Shown piece by piece: positions 53,499 through 62,395 of a stretch of DNA of 64,000 nucleotides. The stretch comes from Sphingomonas sp. Leaf343. GTDB lineage: Bacteria; Pseudomonadota; Alphaproteobacteria; Sphingomonadales; Sphingomonadaceae. The stretch is from the NCBI RefSeq assembly GCF_001423765.1, contig NZ_LMPG01000001.1, forward strand, positions 6,073 to 70,072, given 5' to 3'. Below the pieces are notes generated by a model. The model worked only from the letters and a program-made list of their open reading frames with translations. It was not told where the DNA came from and did no database searches. Numbering within the stretch: the first letter of the stretch is position 1; every line of letters starts with the position of its first letter. A program made the translations under genes and the position numbers.

Positions 53499-53829
53499 CG
53501 GCCGACCCTACCCGCCCGGCAGCCGGTGTCGAGAGCCGCCGACGGAACGCCTGTGCGACCCGCCGACAGCGATTCGCAATCACCCGGAAAAGCGCCGGGG
53601 AAAGGCATAACACACTGATTTTACTCTATAAAAACCGCCCGGTAATGCAAGTAACCTGCGCATGTCTGCCAGTTGAATGCGAGTAAAACAGCCGAAGACA
53701 TCCGCCTGTCGAGCGGATATACCTACGATTACAACGCGTAAGCTACAGTTAATGCCGGTCTAACCTCGTCATTAACCCTGCCTTAGTCAATCGTTCACTA
53801 GAGACATCTTCGTAGCGAGGCTTTGGCGC
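53499..53829. promoter_or_regulatory. divergent promoter region before the chemotaxis operon
   Basis: About 330 bases without a credible gene between the divergent acyl-CoA-dehydrogenase-type gene and the chemotaxis operon. It is markedly AT-richer than the genes (for example around 53615-53700 and 53750-53810), as expected for promoters. I could not fix a sigma-28 or housekeeping promoter with confidence. GCGAGG at 53815-53820 may be the ribosome site of the leader frame. Confidence 0.5.
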
Positions 53830-53877
53830 ATGGCGATTTCCCATGAGCAGCTGGCCCAATGGATGGAGATGCTCTGA
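53830..53877 (+). CDS. 15-codon leader frame before the chemoreceptor gene
   Basis: ATG 53830 opens a 15-residue peptide (MAISHEQLAQWMEML) whose TGA overlaps the chemoreceptor ATG as TGATG. GCGAGG lies about ten bases upstream. It may be a translational-coupling leader, or the remnant of a longer upstream gene; no such gene is otherwise seen. Confidence 0.35.
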   Translation: MAISHEQLAQWMEML

Positions 53878-55313
53878 TGATCGCCTGGTTCCGTGCCAAA
53901 GCCCCGATCCGTCGCAAGTTCGACGTGCTGCTCGTAACCTATCTCACGCTCGGCGCGGTTCCGGTGGCGACGACCGCGATGGCGATCGGCGATCCGGCCG
54001 CCTCGACGACCCTGCTGGGTGCCGCGATGGCCGCGCTGGCGGCGATCGGGATTGTCGGCGTGGCCGCGAAGCGGCTGGTCTGCGACCCCTATGTCACCAC
54101 CGTCGTGCGCATGGAGGGGCTGGCCGCCGGCGATCTGTCCTCGCCGATCGCGTACATCGATTTTACCGACTGCGTCGGCCGCATGACCAAGGCGATGCAG
54201 GTATTCCGCGAGAATGGCGAGGCGATCCAGGCTGCGGGCAAGGCGCAGGAACAGGTCGTCGGTGCCCTCGGCACCGGGCTGGCCCGCGTTGCGATCAGCG
54301 ATCTCAGCCACCGGATCAACGATCCCTTCCCGGCGGATTACGAGGGCCTGCGCCTCGATTACAACCGCGCGATGGACGCGGTCGGCGCGGCATTGACCGC
54401 CGTCAGCGACGCCAGCAGCGGCATCAACAACGGCGCCAGCGATATCCGGCAGGCATCCGATGACCTGTCGCAGCGCACCGAGCAACAGGCCGCCAGCCTG
54501 GAGGAAACCGCCGCCGCGATGGACGAGATCACCGGCACGGTGCGTGAGACGGCCGCCGGTGCGATCCGCGCCAATGCCGTGGTCGGCGAGGCCCGCACCG
54601 AGGCGGAACAGTCCGGCGACGTCGTGCGCCGCGCGGTCGAGGCGATGAGCGGCATCGAGCGCGCCTCCGCCGAGATCAGCGAGATCATCAGCGTCATCGA
54701 CGGCATCGCCTTCCAGACCAACCTGCTGGCGCTGAACGCCGGCGTCGAGGCGGCACGGGCCGGCGATGCGGGTCGCGGTTTCGCCGTGGTCGCCTCCGAA
54801 GTCCGGGCGCTGGCGCAACGTTCCGCGGACGCGGCGAAGGACGTGAAGGCGAAGATCATGGCGTCGTCCGAGCAGGTCGAGGCCGGCGTCGAACTGGTCA
54901 GCGAGACGGGCAAGGCGTTGCAGCGGATCATCGGCCGGATCGGCGAGATCAGCGTGCTGGTCGGCACGATCGCCACCTCTGCCGAACAACAGGCCACCGG
55001 CTTGCAGCAGGTCAACACCGCCGTGTCCGAGATGGACGGCGTGACGCAGCAGAACGCGGCGATGGTCGAGGAAGCGACGGCCGCCGCGCGCAGCCTGGCG
55101 GAGGAGGCCGATCATCTGGCGCGCGAAGTGTCGCGTTTCACGCTCAGCGGCGCGACCCGCCCGGTGGCGGTGCCGGCATCGACGTCGGTGGTCCACACCT
55201 TGCAGGCGCGGGCTGCGCAGGCCGGACGCGATATCGCCCGGACGGCGAAGCGCCGGGTGGCTGGCGGGGGCGGCGGCAGCGCCGCGGCCGAGAGCGACTG
55301 GTCCGAATTCTGA
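53877..55313 (+). CDS. methyl-accepting chemotaxis protein
   Basis: A 478-aa chemoreceptor. Two membrane helices lie close together (about 17-37 and 44-64) with almost no periplasmic loop, so it cannot bind an external ligand in the usual domain. HAMP-like segments follow (EGLAAGDLSSPI, GLARVAISDLSHRIND), then the MA signalling hairpin with the conserved tip EISEIISVIDGIAFQTNLLA and GRGFAVVASEVRALAQRS. The C-terminal pentapeptide DWSEF after a flexible linker matches the CheR/CheB docking pattern xWxxF. ATG 53877 was chosen for its TGATG overlap and TGGAG spacing. Confidence 0.93.
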   Translation: MIAWFRAKAPIRRKFDVLLVTYLTLGAVPVATTAMAIGDPAASTTLLGAAMAALAAIGIVGVAAKRLVCDPYVTTVVRMEGLAAGDLSSPIAYIDFTDCVGRMTKAMQVFRENGEAIQAAGKAQEQVVGALGTGLARVAISDLSHRINDPFPADYEGLRLDYNRAMDAVGAALTAVSDASSGINNGASDIRQASDDLSQRTEQQAASLEETAAAMDEITGTVRETAAGAIRANAVVGEARTEAEQSGDVVRRAVEAMSGIERASAEISEIISVIDGIAFQTNLLALNAGVEAARAGDAGRGFAVVASEVRALAQRSADAAKDVKAKIMASSEQVEAGVELVSETGKALQRIIGRIGEISVLVGTIATSAEQQATGLQQVNTAVSEMDGVTQQNAAMVEEATAAARSLAEEADHLAREVSRFTLSGATRPVAVPASTSVVHTLQARAAQAGRDIARTAKRRVAGGGGGSAAAESDWSEF

Positions 55314-55356
55314 CCGTTCGCCCCCGTCCCATCCGCGCCTTGCCGGGAGCCGTCCA

Positions 55357-55635
55357 ATGACCCTGACCGCATCGACCCTCAATCTCGCCACCATCATGGA
55401 CACGTCCGCGGCCGGGCCGCTGCGTCAGGCGCTGAAGCAGGCGCTGGGCCAGGGCGGACCGCTGGCGATCGACGGCAGCGGTGTGGAACGGGCGGGGCTC
55501 GCCTGCCTTCAGGTGCTGGCCGCCGGCCGATCGGCGGCGGCGCAGGCCGAGGTCGATTTCCGGATCGACCCGGTCAGCCCGGCCCTCGCCGGCATGGTGT
55601 CGCTCGCCGGGCTCGACGCCCTCCTCATCGCCTGA
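55357..55635 (+). CDS. STAS-domain protein in chemotaxis operon
   Basis: A 92-aa single STAS domain (LNLATIMDTSAAGPLRQAL, GPLAIDGSGVERAGLACLQVLAAG), like anti-sigma-factor antagonists. The usual phosphorylated Ser/Thr region is SGVERAGLAC, with Ser41 in the DGSGVE segment. In alphaproteobacterial che operons such a gene sits between the MCP and cheA; its role there is not established. The spacing of 43 bases from the receptor and 15 to cheA marks it as operonic. Confidence 0.82.
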   Translation: MTLTASTLNLATIMDTSAAGPLRQALKQALGQGGPLAIDGSGVERAGLACLQVLAAGRSAAAQAEVDFRIDPVSPALAGMVSLAGLDALLIA

Positions 55636-55650
55636 TCCAGGAGCGTTCCC

Positions 55651-57777
55651 GTGGACCTCAATGCCATCCAGCAGATGTTCTTCCAGGAGTGCGACGAAGG
55701 TCTCGCCGGCATGGAAGCGAGCTTCGCCACCCTGCGGGACGGCGACCGCGATGCGGAGACGATCAACGGCGTGTTCCGTTGCGTCCATTCGATCAAGGGC
55801 GGGGCCGGGGCGTTCGGTCACGAACGGCTTCAGGCCTATACCCACCACTACGAAACGCTGCTTGACCTGATCCGCAACGGTACGCTGGAGCTGACGCCGG
55901 CGCTGCTCGACATCGTCATCGGCGCGTTCGACATGCTGTCGGACCATGTCGCCGCGGCGCGTGACGACACCGCGGTTCCCGCCGATGCCGCGATGCTCGT
56001 CCGGCTGGAAGCGGCGGCGGGCGGCGACACCGCGGCGACGCCGGCCTCCCCGCCGACTGGCACGCCGGCACCCGCGTCGGAACCGGCGTCGGCCGGGATC
56101 GGCGACGATTTCGACGACCTGATGGCGATGCTGGGCGATGTCGCTCCGCAGGCCGATACCCCGGCGGAGGATGCGCCCGCGGGCTGGCGGCTCGTGTACC
56201 GCCCGACCGCCAATGCGCTGGATCACGGTGCCGAACCGTTGTTGCTGCTGCGCGAACTGTCGCTGCTGGGCGGCGTCGTCGTCGAATGTGACGTCGGCGC
56301 GCTGCCGACGCTCGACGCGATCGATCCGGAATGTGCCTATCTCGGCTGGACGATGGCGCTGCCGGCGCAGGCCAGCGAAGACGATATTCTGGCGGTCTTC
56401 GAGTTCACCGATGCCTGCGCGATCACGCTGACGCGCGATGTCGTGCCGGCTGCGCCCCTCGCACCGGCGCCCGCTCCGGTCTCGACGGCGATCGTCCAAG
56501 CCGTGGTCATGCCGCAGGACGACGCCCCGTCGACTGCCGCCTCCGTGTCGTCCGACGAACCGAAGGCGGCCGCCAAGGGGGCGGCGACGCCACCCGCCGC
56601 GCAGACGATCCGCGTCGACCTCGACAAGCTCGACCGGTTGGTCAACCTCGTCGGGGAACTCGTCATCACCCAGTCGATGCTCGCGCAGCGGCTGACCGAG
56701 AGCCGCATGGGCGGGATTTCCGAACTCAGCGACCTTGAACACCTGACGCGCGAGTTGCAGGAATCGACGATGGCGATCCGCGCGCAGCCGATGAAGACCG
56801 TCTTCAGCCGCGTGCCGCGCATCATCCGCGAGCTGGAGGGCGAAGTCGGCAAGCGCGTGCGGCTGGAAGTCGAGGGCGAGATGACCGAGGTCGACAAGAC
56901 CGTGGTCGAGCGCATCGGCGAACCGCTGACCCACCTCATCCGCAACGCCGTCGACCACGGCCTCGAATCGACCGAGGGCCGCATCGCCGCCGGCAAGTCG
57001 CCGGAGGGGGTCGTGCGCCTGTCCGCCGCGCATCACAGCGGCCGGATCGTCATCACCGTCTCCGATGACGGGCAGGGCATCAACCGCGCCCGCGTCCGCG
57101 CGAAGGCGATCGAGCGCGGCATCATCCTGCCCGACGCGACCCTGAGCGACGAGGAGATCGACAACCTGATCTTCGCACCCGGCTTCTCCACCGCCGCAAC
57201 AATTTCCAACGTGTCCGGCCGTGGTGTCGGCATGGATGTCGTGCGCAAGAACATCCAGGCGCTGGGCGGCCGCATCAGCATCCAGTCGCGCGAAGGCGTC
57301 GGATCGAGCTTCTCGCTCAGCCTGCCGCTGACGCTGGCGGTGCTGGATGGCATGATCGTGACGATCGGGTCGGAGACGTTCGTGATCCCGCTCAGCCATA
57401 TCGTCGAAAGCCTGCGCCCGACGCAGGAGACGCTCAACCGGTTCGGCGTCGACGGTGCGCTGCTCGACGTCCGCGGTTCCTATGTGCCGGTCTTCCCGCT
57501 CGCCGACCATCTCGGCATCGCCGATGCGGAACGTGACCCGACCAAGGCGGTGCTGATCGTCGTGGAGGGCGATCAGGGTCAGGCGGCGCTGCTCGTCGAT
57601 ACGATCCGCGACCAGCGGCAGGTCGTCGTGAAGAGCCTCGAGGCCAATTATCAGGAGATCGAAGGCGTGGCAGGGGCGACCATTCTGGGCGACGGGCGCG
57701 TCGCGCTGATCGTCGACATCGACACGCTGACGGCGCGTAGCCGCCTGTCGCGCGTCGCACTGGCGGAGGCAGCGTGA
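55651..57777 (+). CDS. cheA: chemotaxis histidine kinase CheA
   Basis: A 708-aa kinase that passes phosphate to CheY and CheB. The P1/Hpt domain has the phospho-acceptor His46 in CVHSIKGGAGAFG. A long Ala/Pro-rich linker and a P2-like region follow. The dimerisation helices start with RVDLDKLDRLVNLVGELVI. The ATPase has the N box HLIRNAVDHGLE (about 427-438), G1 SDDGQGI and G2 GRGVGMDVVR. The C-terminal CheW-like domain ends near residue 700. The start codon is GTG 55651 after CCAGGAG. It is downstream-coupled to cheR by TGATG. Confidence 0.96.
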   Translation: MDLNAIQQMFFQECDEGLAGMEASFATLRDGDRDAETINGVFRCVHSIKGGAGAFGHERLQAYTHHYETLLDLIRNGTLELTPALLDIVIGAFDMLSDHVAAARDDTAVPADAAMLVRLEAAAGGDTAATPASPPTGTPAPASEPASAGIGDDFDDLMAMLGDVAPQADTPAEDAPAGWRLVYRPTANALDHGAEPLLLLRELSLLGGVVVECDVGALPTLDAIDPECAYLGWTMALPAQASEDDILAVFEFTDACAITLTRDVVPAAPLAPAPAPVSTAIVQAVVMPQDDAPSTAASVSSDEPKAAAKGAATPPAAQTIRVDLDKLDRLVNLVGELVITQSMLAQRLTESRMGGISELSDLEHLTRELQESTMAIRAQPMKTVFSRVPRIIRELEGEVGKRVRLEVEGEMTEVDKTVVERIGEPLTHLIRNAVDHGLESTEGRIAAGKSPEGVVRLSAAHHSGRIVITVSDDGQGINRARVRAKAIERGIILPDATLSDEEIDNLIFAPGFSTAATISNVSGRGVGMDVVRKNIQALGGRISIQSREGVGSSFSLSLPLTLAVLDGMIVTIGSETFVIPLSHIVESLRPTQETLNRFGVDGALLDVRGSYVPVFPLADHLGIADAERDPTKAVLIVVEGDQGQAALLVDTIRDQRQVVVKSLEANYQEIEGVAGATILGDGRVALIVDIDTLTARSRLSRVALAEAA

Positions 57778-58643
57778 TGGGCGCTCCGGCAACCGCCGCC
57801 TCCCCGGAACGGGGACGCGAATTCGCTTTCACCGCGACCGACCATCGCACCATCTCGACGATGGTTTATGACGAGGTCGGCATCCTGCTGCCCGACGGCA
57901 AGATGCAGCTCGTCTATGGCCGCCTGGCCCCGCGCGTCCGCGCCTGCGGCCTGTCCAGCGTCGCCGACTATATCGTGGCGATCGGCGACGATGCCGAAGA
58001 ACGGGCGAAGGCGATCGATGCCCTGACCACCAACCACACCAGCTTCTTCCGCGAGAGCCACCATTTCGACGATTTCGGCACGCGGATGTGGCCGTCGCTG
58101 TCCGAACGGCTGGCGAAGGGCGGGCGCGTCCGCCTGTGGTCGGCGGCGTGTTCCAGCGGGGAGGAGCCCTATACGTGGCTGATGGCCGCGCTGGGCAGCG
58201 ACCGGACCGCGGCGCAGCGGCTGCTGGGACGCGATTTCAAACTGTTGGCGACCGACGTCTCGGCCAGCGTCCTCGCGACCGCACGGGAAGGGCGTTACAG
58301 CAAGGCGACGCTGGCGACCGTGCCGGGTGCGCTGCGGACGGCGTGGGTCAAGGGACAGGGCGACCTGCTGACGGTCGATCCGATGTTGCGCGACGCGATC
58401 GCGTTCCGGCCGCTCAACTTGCTCGGCGAATGGCCGATCAAGGGGCGGTTCGATGCGATCTGCTGCCGGAACGTCATGATCTATTTCGACGAGCCGACCA
58501 AGGCGCGGCTCCAGTCGCGGCTCGCCGATCGGCTGGAAGTGGGCGGCATGCTGTACATCGGCCATTCCGAGCGGCTGGTGGGCGGCGTCGAGAAGCGTTT
58601 CGAGAATGTCGGTCGCACCGCCTATCTGAAGGTGTCGGCATGA
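57777..58643 (+). CDS. cheR: chemotaxis protein methyltransferase CheR
   Basis: A 288-aa SAM-dependent enzyme that methylates receptor glutamates. An N-terminal helical domain has NHTSFFRESHHFDDF, the SAM motif is LWSAACSSGEEPYTWLM, and CRNVMIYFD plus GMLYIGHSERL close the fold. ATG 57777 overlaps the cheA stop as TGATG; a GTG three bases earlier is also in frame. The DWSEF tail of the operon's receptor is its likely docking site. Confidence 0.95.
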   Translation: MGAPATAASPERGREFAFTATDHRTISTMVYDEVGILLPDGKMQLVYGRLAPRVRACGLSSVADYIVAIGDDAEERAKAIDALTTNHTSFFRESHHFDDFGTRMWPSLSERLAKGGRVRLWSAACSSGEEPYTWLMAALGSDRTAAQRLLGRDFKLLATDVSASVLATAREGRYSKATLATVPGALRTAWVKGQGDLLTVDPMLRDAIAFRPLNLLGEWPIKGRFDAICCRNVMIYFDEPTKARLQSRLADRLEVGGMLYIGHSERLVGGVEKRFENVGRTAYLKVSA

Positions 58644-59674
58644 GCGTCCGGACCCTGATCGTGGACGATTCCGCGACCATGCAGGCGATGATCCGGCGCA
58701 AGCTGGAATGCGATCCGGCGATCGAGGTGGTCGGGACCGCCGGTTCCGCGGACGAGGCCCGCGCGCAGATCAAGGCCCTGGACCCCGACGTCGTGACGCT
58801 CGACATCGAGATGCCCGGCATGAACGGGCTGGAGTTTCTGGAGCGGCTGATGCGGTTGCGGCCGACGCCCGTCGTCATGCTGTCGACGCTGACGTCGCGC
58901 GGCGCGGATGTCAGTCTGGCGGCGCTGGAGCTGGGTGCGTTCGACTGTTTCGACAAGGCGGCGTTGCCGCTCGCCGCCGACGCGAACGGCGCGTTGAGCC
59001 TGACCGATCTGGTCCGCGCCGCAGCGAAGTCGCGGCCGTCGTCGTCGCTGCGTCCGACGGCACCGCCGATCCAGCCGAAATCGGAGGTATTTCACCCCCG
59101 CGCGAGCAGCATGATCGCGATCGGCGCGTCGACCGGCGGCGTCGAGACGCTGATCGCCCTTCTCGCCGATTTCCCCCAGAACTGCCCGCCGACGGTGATC
59201 GTCCAGCATATGCCGGCCAGCTTCACCGCCAGCTTCGCCGCGCGCCTCGACCGGTTGAGCCCGCCGCGCGTGCTGGAGGCGCGGGCCGGCGCACCGCTGG
59301 TGGCGGGGACGGTCTATCTGGCCCCCGGCGGCGACCGGCATCTGGAGATCGCGGGCACCGGAACCAAACGACATTGCCGGCTGGTCGAGGATGCCAAGGT
59401 CAGCGGCCATCGGCCTTCGGTCGATCGGCTGTTCCAGTCGGTCGCCCGTGTCGCCGGCGCTGATGCGGTGGGCGTGATCCTGACCGGAATGGGCGGCGAT
59501 GGAGCGGAAGGATTGAAGACCATGCGAAACACGGGGTCGACGACGATCGGCCAGGACGAGGCGACGTGCGTCGTCTACGGCATGCCGGCGGTGGCGCACC
59601 GGATCGGCGCGGTGTGCGAACAGCAGCCGCTGGGCCGCATCGCGGCGCGGCTGATCGTGGAGTGCCGGGCATGA
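58640..59674 (+). CDS. cheB: chemotaxis methylesterase/glutamine deamidase CheB
   Basis: A 344-aa two-domain response regulator. The receiver has the phospho-acceptor Asp55 (TLDIEMPGMNG). The esterase domain keeps the full catalytic triad: Ser164 in IGASTGG, His190 in VQHMP, Asp287 in MGGDG, the same spacing as Salmonella CheB. It removes methyl groups from receptors when phosphorylated by CheA. ATG 58640 overlaps the cheR stop. Confidence 0.96.
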   Translation: MSVRTLIVDDSATMQAMIRRKLECDPAIEVVGTAGSADEARAQIKALDPDVVTLDIEMPGMNGLEFLERLMRLRPTPVVMLSTLTSRGADVSLAALELGAFDCFDKAALPLAADANGALSLTDLVRAAAKSRPSSSLRPTAPPIQPKSEVFHPRASSMIAIGASTGGVETLIALLADFPQNCPPTVIVQHMPASFTASFAARLDRLSPPRVLEARAGAPLVAGTVYLAPGGDRHLEIAGTGTKRHCRLVEDAKVSGHRPSVDRLFQSVARVAGADAVGVILTGMGGDGAEGLKTMRNTGSTTIGQDEATCVVYGMPAVAHRIGAVCEQQPLGRIAARLIVECRA

Positions 59675-60222
59675 TCGCGGCCAAGCCCCGCGACGGCTTT
59701 CGCCGGATCACCGTGGCGCAGGGCGAGACGCGGGTATCGGACGAGCAGGACGTCGTCATCACGACGGTGCTGGGCAGCTGCATCGCCGCCTGCTTCTACG
59801 ATCCGGTCGCGCAGATCGGCGGCATCAACCATTATCTGCTGGCGGACGGCACCTCGACCGACACCGGATCGATGCAGCGTTACGGCGTGTATGCGATGGA
59901 GGTGCTCATCAACGCGATGCTCGCGATGGGCGCGTCGCGGCACCGGCTGAAGGCGCGGATCTTCGGCGGCGCATCGATGCGCAGCGGCTTTCGCGACATC
60001 GGCGGCACCAACATTGCTTTCGCCCGGTCGTTCCTTCGCGACGAGCGCATCCCGCTGGTCGGCGAGGATGTCGGCGGCACCGGCGCGCGCCGGGTCGAGT
60101 TTCGCGCCGCGCTGGGGCTCGCCCGCTGCACCACCGTCAACGACACCGTGCCGACACCCGTCGTCCGGCGTCCCGCCCCCGTGATCGCACCTGCCGCTCT
60201 CGGCGACGTGGAGTTCTTCTGA
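59671..60222 (+). CDS. cheD: chemoreceptor glutamine deamidase CheD
   Basis: A 183-aa deamidase that converts receptor Gln to Glu. The catalytic Cys and His stand in VLGSCIAACFYD and GGINHYLLADG, and the conserved KARIFGGASM motif follows. A C-terminal Pro-rich tail is added beyond the usual length. ATG 59671 overlaps the cheB stop. Confidence 0.95.
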   Translation: MIAAKPRDGFRRITVAQGETRVSDEQDVVITTVLGSCIAACFYDPVAQIGGINHYLLADGTSTDTGSMQRYGVYAMEVLINAMLAMGASRHRLKARIFGGASMRSGFRDIGGTNIAFARSFLRDERIPLVGEDVGGTGARRVEFRAALGLARCTTVNDTVPTPVVRRPAPVIAPAALGDVEFF

Positions 60223-60599
60223 TGACCGATACCGTACCCAAGACGATCATGACCGTCGACGACTCGCCCAGCATGCGGATGCTGCTGCGCGCCGCCCTGA
60301 CCGACCTCGGCTATAGCGTGATCGAGGCGGAGGACGGCGTCGACGCGCTGGAGACGCTGGCGACGACACCGGAACCGGACCTGCTCATCACCGATATCAA
60401 CATGCCGCGGATGGACGGGTTCGGCCTGATCGCGGAGGTTCGCGGCGCGGGCCGGCGCAACCTGCCGATCCTGGTCCTGACCACCGAAAGCTCCGACGAG
60501 AAGAAGCAGCGCGCGCGTGATGCCGGCGCGACCGGCTGGATCGTCAAGCCCTTCCACCCCGACAAGCTCGCCGCCGCCATCCGGCGCGTGCTGCATTGA
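60222..60599 (+). CDS. cheY: chemotaxis response regulator CheY
   Basis: A 125-aa single receiver domain. The acidic pocket is Asp13-Asp14 (TVDDSPS), the phospho-acceptor is Asp58 (TDINMPRMDG), and the switch residues Thr87 and Lys109 (IVKPF) are in place. It carries the CheA signal to the flagellar switch. Its ATG shares a base with the cheD stop. No other CheY is in the window. Confidence 0.95.
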   Translation: MTDTVPKTIMTVDDSPSMRMLLRAALTDLGYSVIEAEDGVDALETLATTPEPDLLITDINMPRMDGFGLIAEVRGAGRRNLPILVLTTESSDEKKQRARDAGATGWIVKPFHPDKLAAAIRRVLH

Positions 60600-60625
60600 T
60601 CCTCCTGACCAACGAGGCGACACCC

Positions 60626-61066
60626 ATGTCCCGTCAACTCATCACCTTCCAGCTCGGCGACCAAGTTTTGGGCGTCGACATCATGGCGATCCGCGAGATT
60701 CGCGCATGGTCGCCGGCGACGCCGCTGCCCAACGTGCCCGCGCATGTCCGCGGCGTCGTCAACCTGCGCGGCGTCGTGCTGCCGGTGCTCGACCTGCGCT
60801 GTCGGCTGGGCTGGGGCACGACCGATCCCAGCGCGCGCCACGTCATCATCGTCGTCCGCATCGGCGAACAGTTGCAGGGCATCATCGTCGATGCCGTCAA
60901 CGACATCGTCACGGTCGCGGCGGAGGATATGCAGCCGCTGCCCGAGATGGGGGATGCCGACGCATCCCGTTTCCTCGAAGGACTGGCGACGATCGACCAG
61001 CGGATGATCCTCGTCCTTGCGCTGGAGCGGCTGGTCGATGCCGTTCCGCTCGCCGATGCGGCCTGA
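60626..61066 (+). CDS. cheW: chemotaxis coupling protein CheW
   Basis: A 146-aa scaffold protein that ties CheA to receptors. The fold is visible as ITFQLGDQVLGVDIMAIREI, VRGVVNLRGVVLPVLDLR and GIIVDAVNDIVTV. ATG 60626 gives the normal N-terminus; an upstream in-frame TTG overlapping cheY would add ten unlikely residues. Confidence 0.95.
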   Translation: MSRQLITFQLGDQVLGVDIMAIREIRAWSPATPLPNVPAHVRGVVNLRGVVLPVLDLRCRLGWGTTDPSARHVIIVVRIGEQLQGIIVDAVNDIVTVAAEDMQPLPEMGDADASRFLEGLATIDQRMILVLALERLVDAVPLADAA

Positions 61067-61112
61067 CGACCGCCGATCATAACCTCTTAACCGTACAAGA
61101 AAGATCAAGCCG

Positions 61113-62123
61113 ATGGCTGCCACCAAGGTTCTCGTGGTCGACGATTCGCTGACGATGCGCGCGCTGATCTCCGGTGCGCTCGAACGCATCCCCAATGTCG
61201 AGGTCGTGGGTCTGGCCGATGGCGCGGCCGAGGCGCGGGAGATGGTCGCCCAGTTGCGCCCGGATGTCATGACGCTGGACGTCGAGATGCCGGGCATGAG
61301 CGGGATCGAATATCTGGCCGAGATCATGGCGACCAAGCCGATGCCGGTCATCATGTTCTCGACCCGCACGACGGACGGTGCGGCCGAATCGATCGAGGCG
61401 TTGCGGCTGGGGGCGATCGACTGCTTCCCCAAGCCGCGCGTCGCCGCCCCCGCCGAACTGAACGCGATCATCGCCAAGCTGGGCAAGCGGCTGAAGGCGG
61501 CGAAGACCGCGGCGCTGCGGGCGGCGAGCGCCGCGCCGCCGGTGCCGGTGGCGATGGGGCCGATCGAATGGAACGGCCGCGTGCTGGTGGTCGGCGGTGA
61601 TGCGTCGACCACGGCGGCGTTGTTCGAGATCTTCGGTGCCTTCCCCGCCAACTGCCCGCCGACGCTCGTCGTCCAGCATCTCGGCCCCGGGCTGGTCGAA
61701 ACCATGGTCGCGCAACTCGGCGAGAAGGTCGCGCCAAGGGTGGTCGTGGCGACGGACGGCATGCCGGTCGAACAGGGCACGATCTATTTCGCGCCCGCTG
61801 GCGATCATCACATGGTCGTCGACAGCTGGCCGGCGGGCAAGCTGCGGCTGCTGCCGCGCGATCCGGTGGGGGGCGAGCGGCCTTCCATCTCCCTGTTGTT
61901 CGCGGCGGCGGCGAAGGCTGCGGGCGCGGCGGCGGTCGGCGTGCTGCTGCTCGACGGCAGCGAAGACGGCGGCGGCGGATTGAAGGCGTTGCTCGGTGCG
62001 GGCAGTTACGTGTTCTCGCCGGCGCCGGAGACCGGCGGCTACACGCTGGCCCGCAACATGGTGACGCAGCCGACCGCGCGCGACGCGCTGCCGGCCAGCA
62101 TCCTCAAGATGTGCGCGAAATGA
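61113..62123 (+). CDS. divergent second CheB-like protein
   Basis: A 336-aa receiver plus CheB-type esterase domain. Asp56 (TLDVEMPGMSG) is intact. The triad residues are present as Ser165 in GGDASTT, His189 in VQHLG and Asp285 in GSEDGG, but the glycine-rich contexts that shape the oxyanion hole have changed (ASTGG became ASTTA). It may be a low-activity esterase, a deamidase, or a non-catalytic phosphate sink. It is not a duplicate of the upstream cheB: identity is low outside motifs. It follows cheW and overlaps the next gene by ATGA. Confidence 0.85.
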   Translation: MAATKVLVVDDSLTMRALISGALERIPNVEVVGLADGAAEAREMVAQLRPDVMTLDVEMPGMSGIEYLAEIMATKPMPVIMFSTRTTDGAAESIEALRLGAIDCFPKPRVAAPAELNAIIAKLGKRLKAAKTAALRAASAAPPVPVAMGPIEWNGRVLVVGGDASTTAALFEIFGAFPANCPPTLVVQHLGPGLVETMVAQLGEKVAPRVVVATDGMPVEQGTIYFAPAGDHHMVVDSWPAGKLRLLPRDPVGGERPSISLLFAAAAKAAGAAAVGVLLLDGSEDGGGGLKALLGAGSYVFSPAPETGGYTLARNMVTQPTARDALPASILKMCAK

Positions 62124-62395
62124 GCGCGGCTCCCCGCGACGCGATCCCGCTGGCCGAGGCGCTGGCGGAGGAGCTGGTGCTGGCATCGCGGATGCTCAAC
62201 GACCTGGCCTATGATCTCGGCAGCGACGAGGGCACGCTCCGCCTGCACATGGCCAGCCTGCAAAAGGTCGACCACATCACGCAGATCCAGCTCGCGGTCG
62301 CCGACCTGCTCCGCAACCGGGAGGAGACGGAGGCGTGCCTCGCCGGCGTCACGCTGGAGGGGATGGCGGACCGGCTGCGCGCGGCGATCCGTTAA
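62120..62395 (+). CDS. small helical protein with CheZ-like DxxxQ motif
   Basis: A 91-aa all-helical protein, last gene of the chemotaxis operon. Asp51-His-Ile-Thr-Gln55 in QKVDHITQIQLAVADLL fits the DxxxQ active-site pattern of CheZ (Asp143/Gln147 in E. coli), in an amphipathic helix. It lacks CheZ's long hairpin and the CheX/FliY ExxN motif. A CheY-phosphatase or sink-regulator role is an inference. It starts at ATG 62120 overlapping the previous stop. Its TAA shares three bases with the stop of the converging GH43 gene. Confidence 0.6.
   Translation: MSAAPRDAIPLAEALAEELVLASRMLNDLAYDLGSDEGTLRLHMASLQKVDHITQIQLAVADLLRNREETEACLAGVTLEGMADRLRAAIR

Noticed and set aside
55144..57792. 882-aa minus-strand frame opposite cheA
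   Set aside because: Antisense shadow of high-GC coding; all CheA motifs lie on the plus strand.
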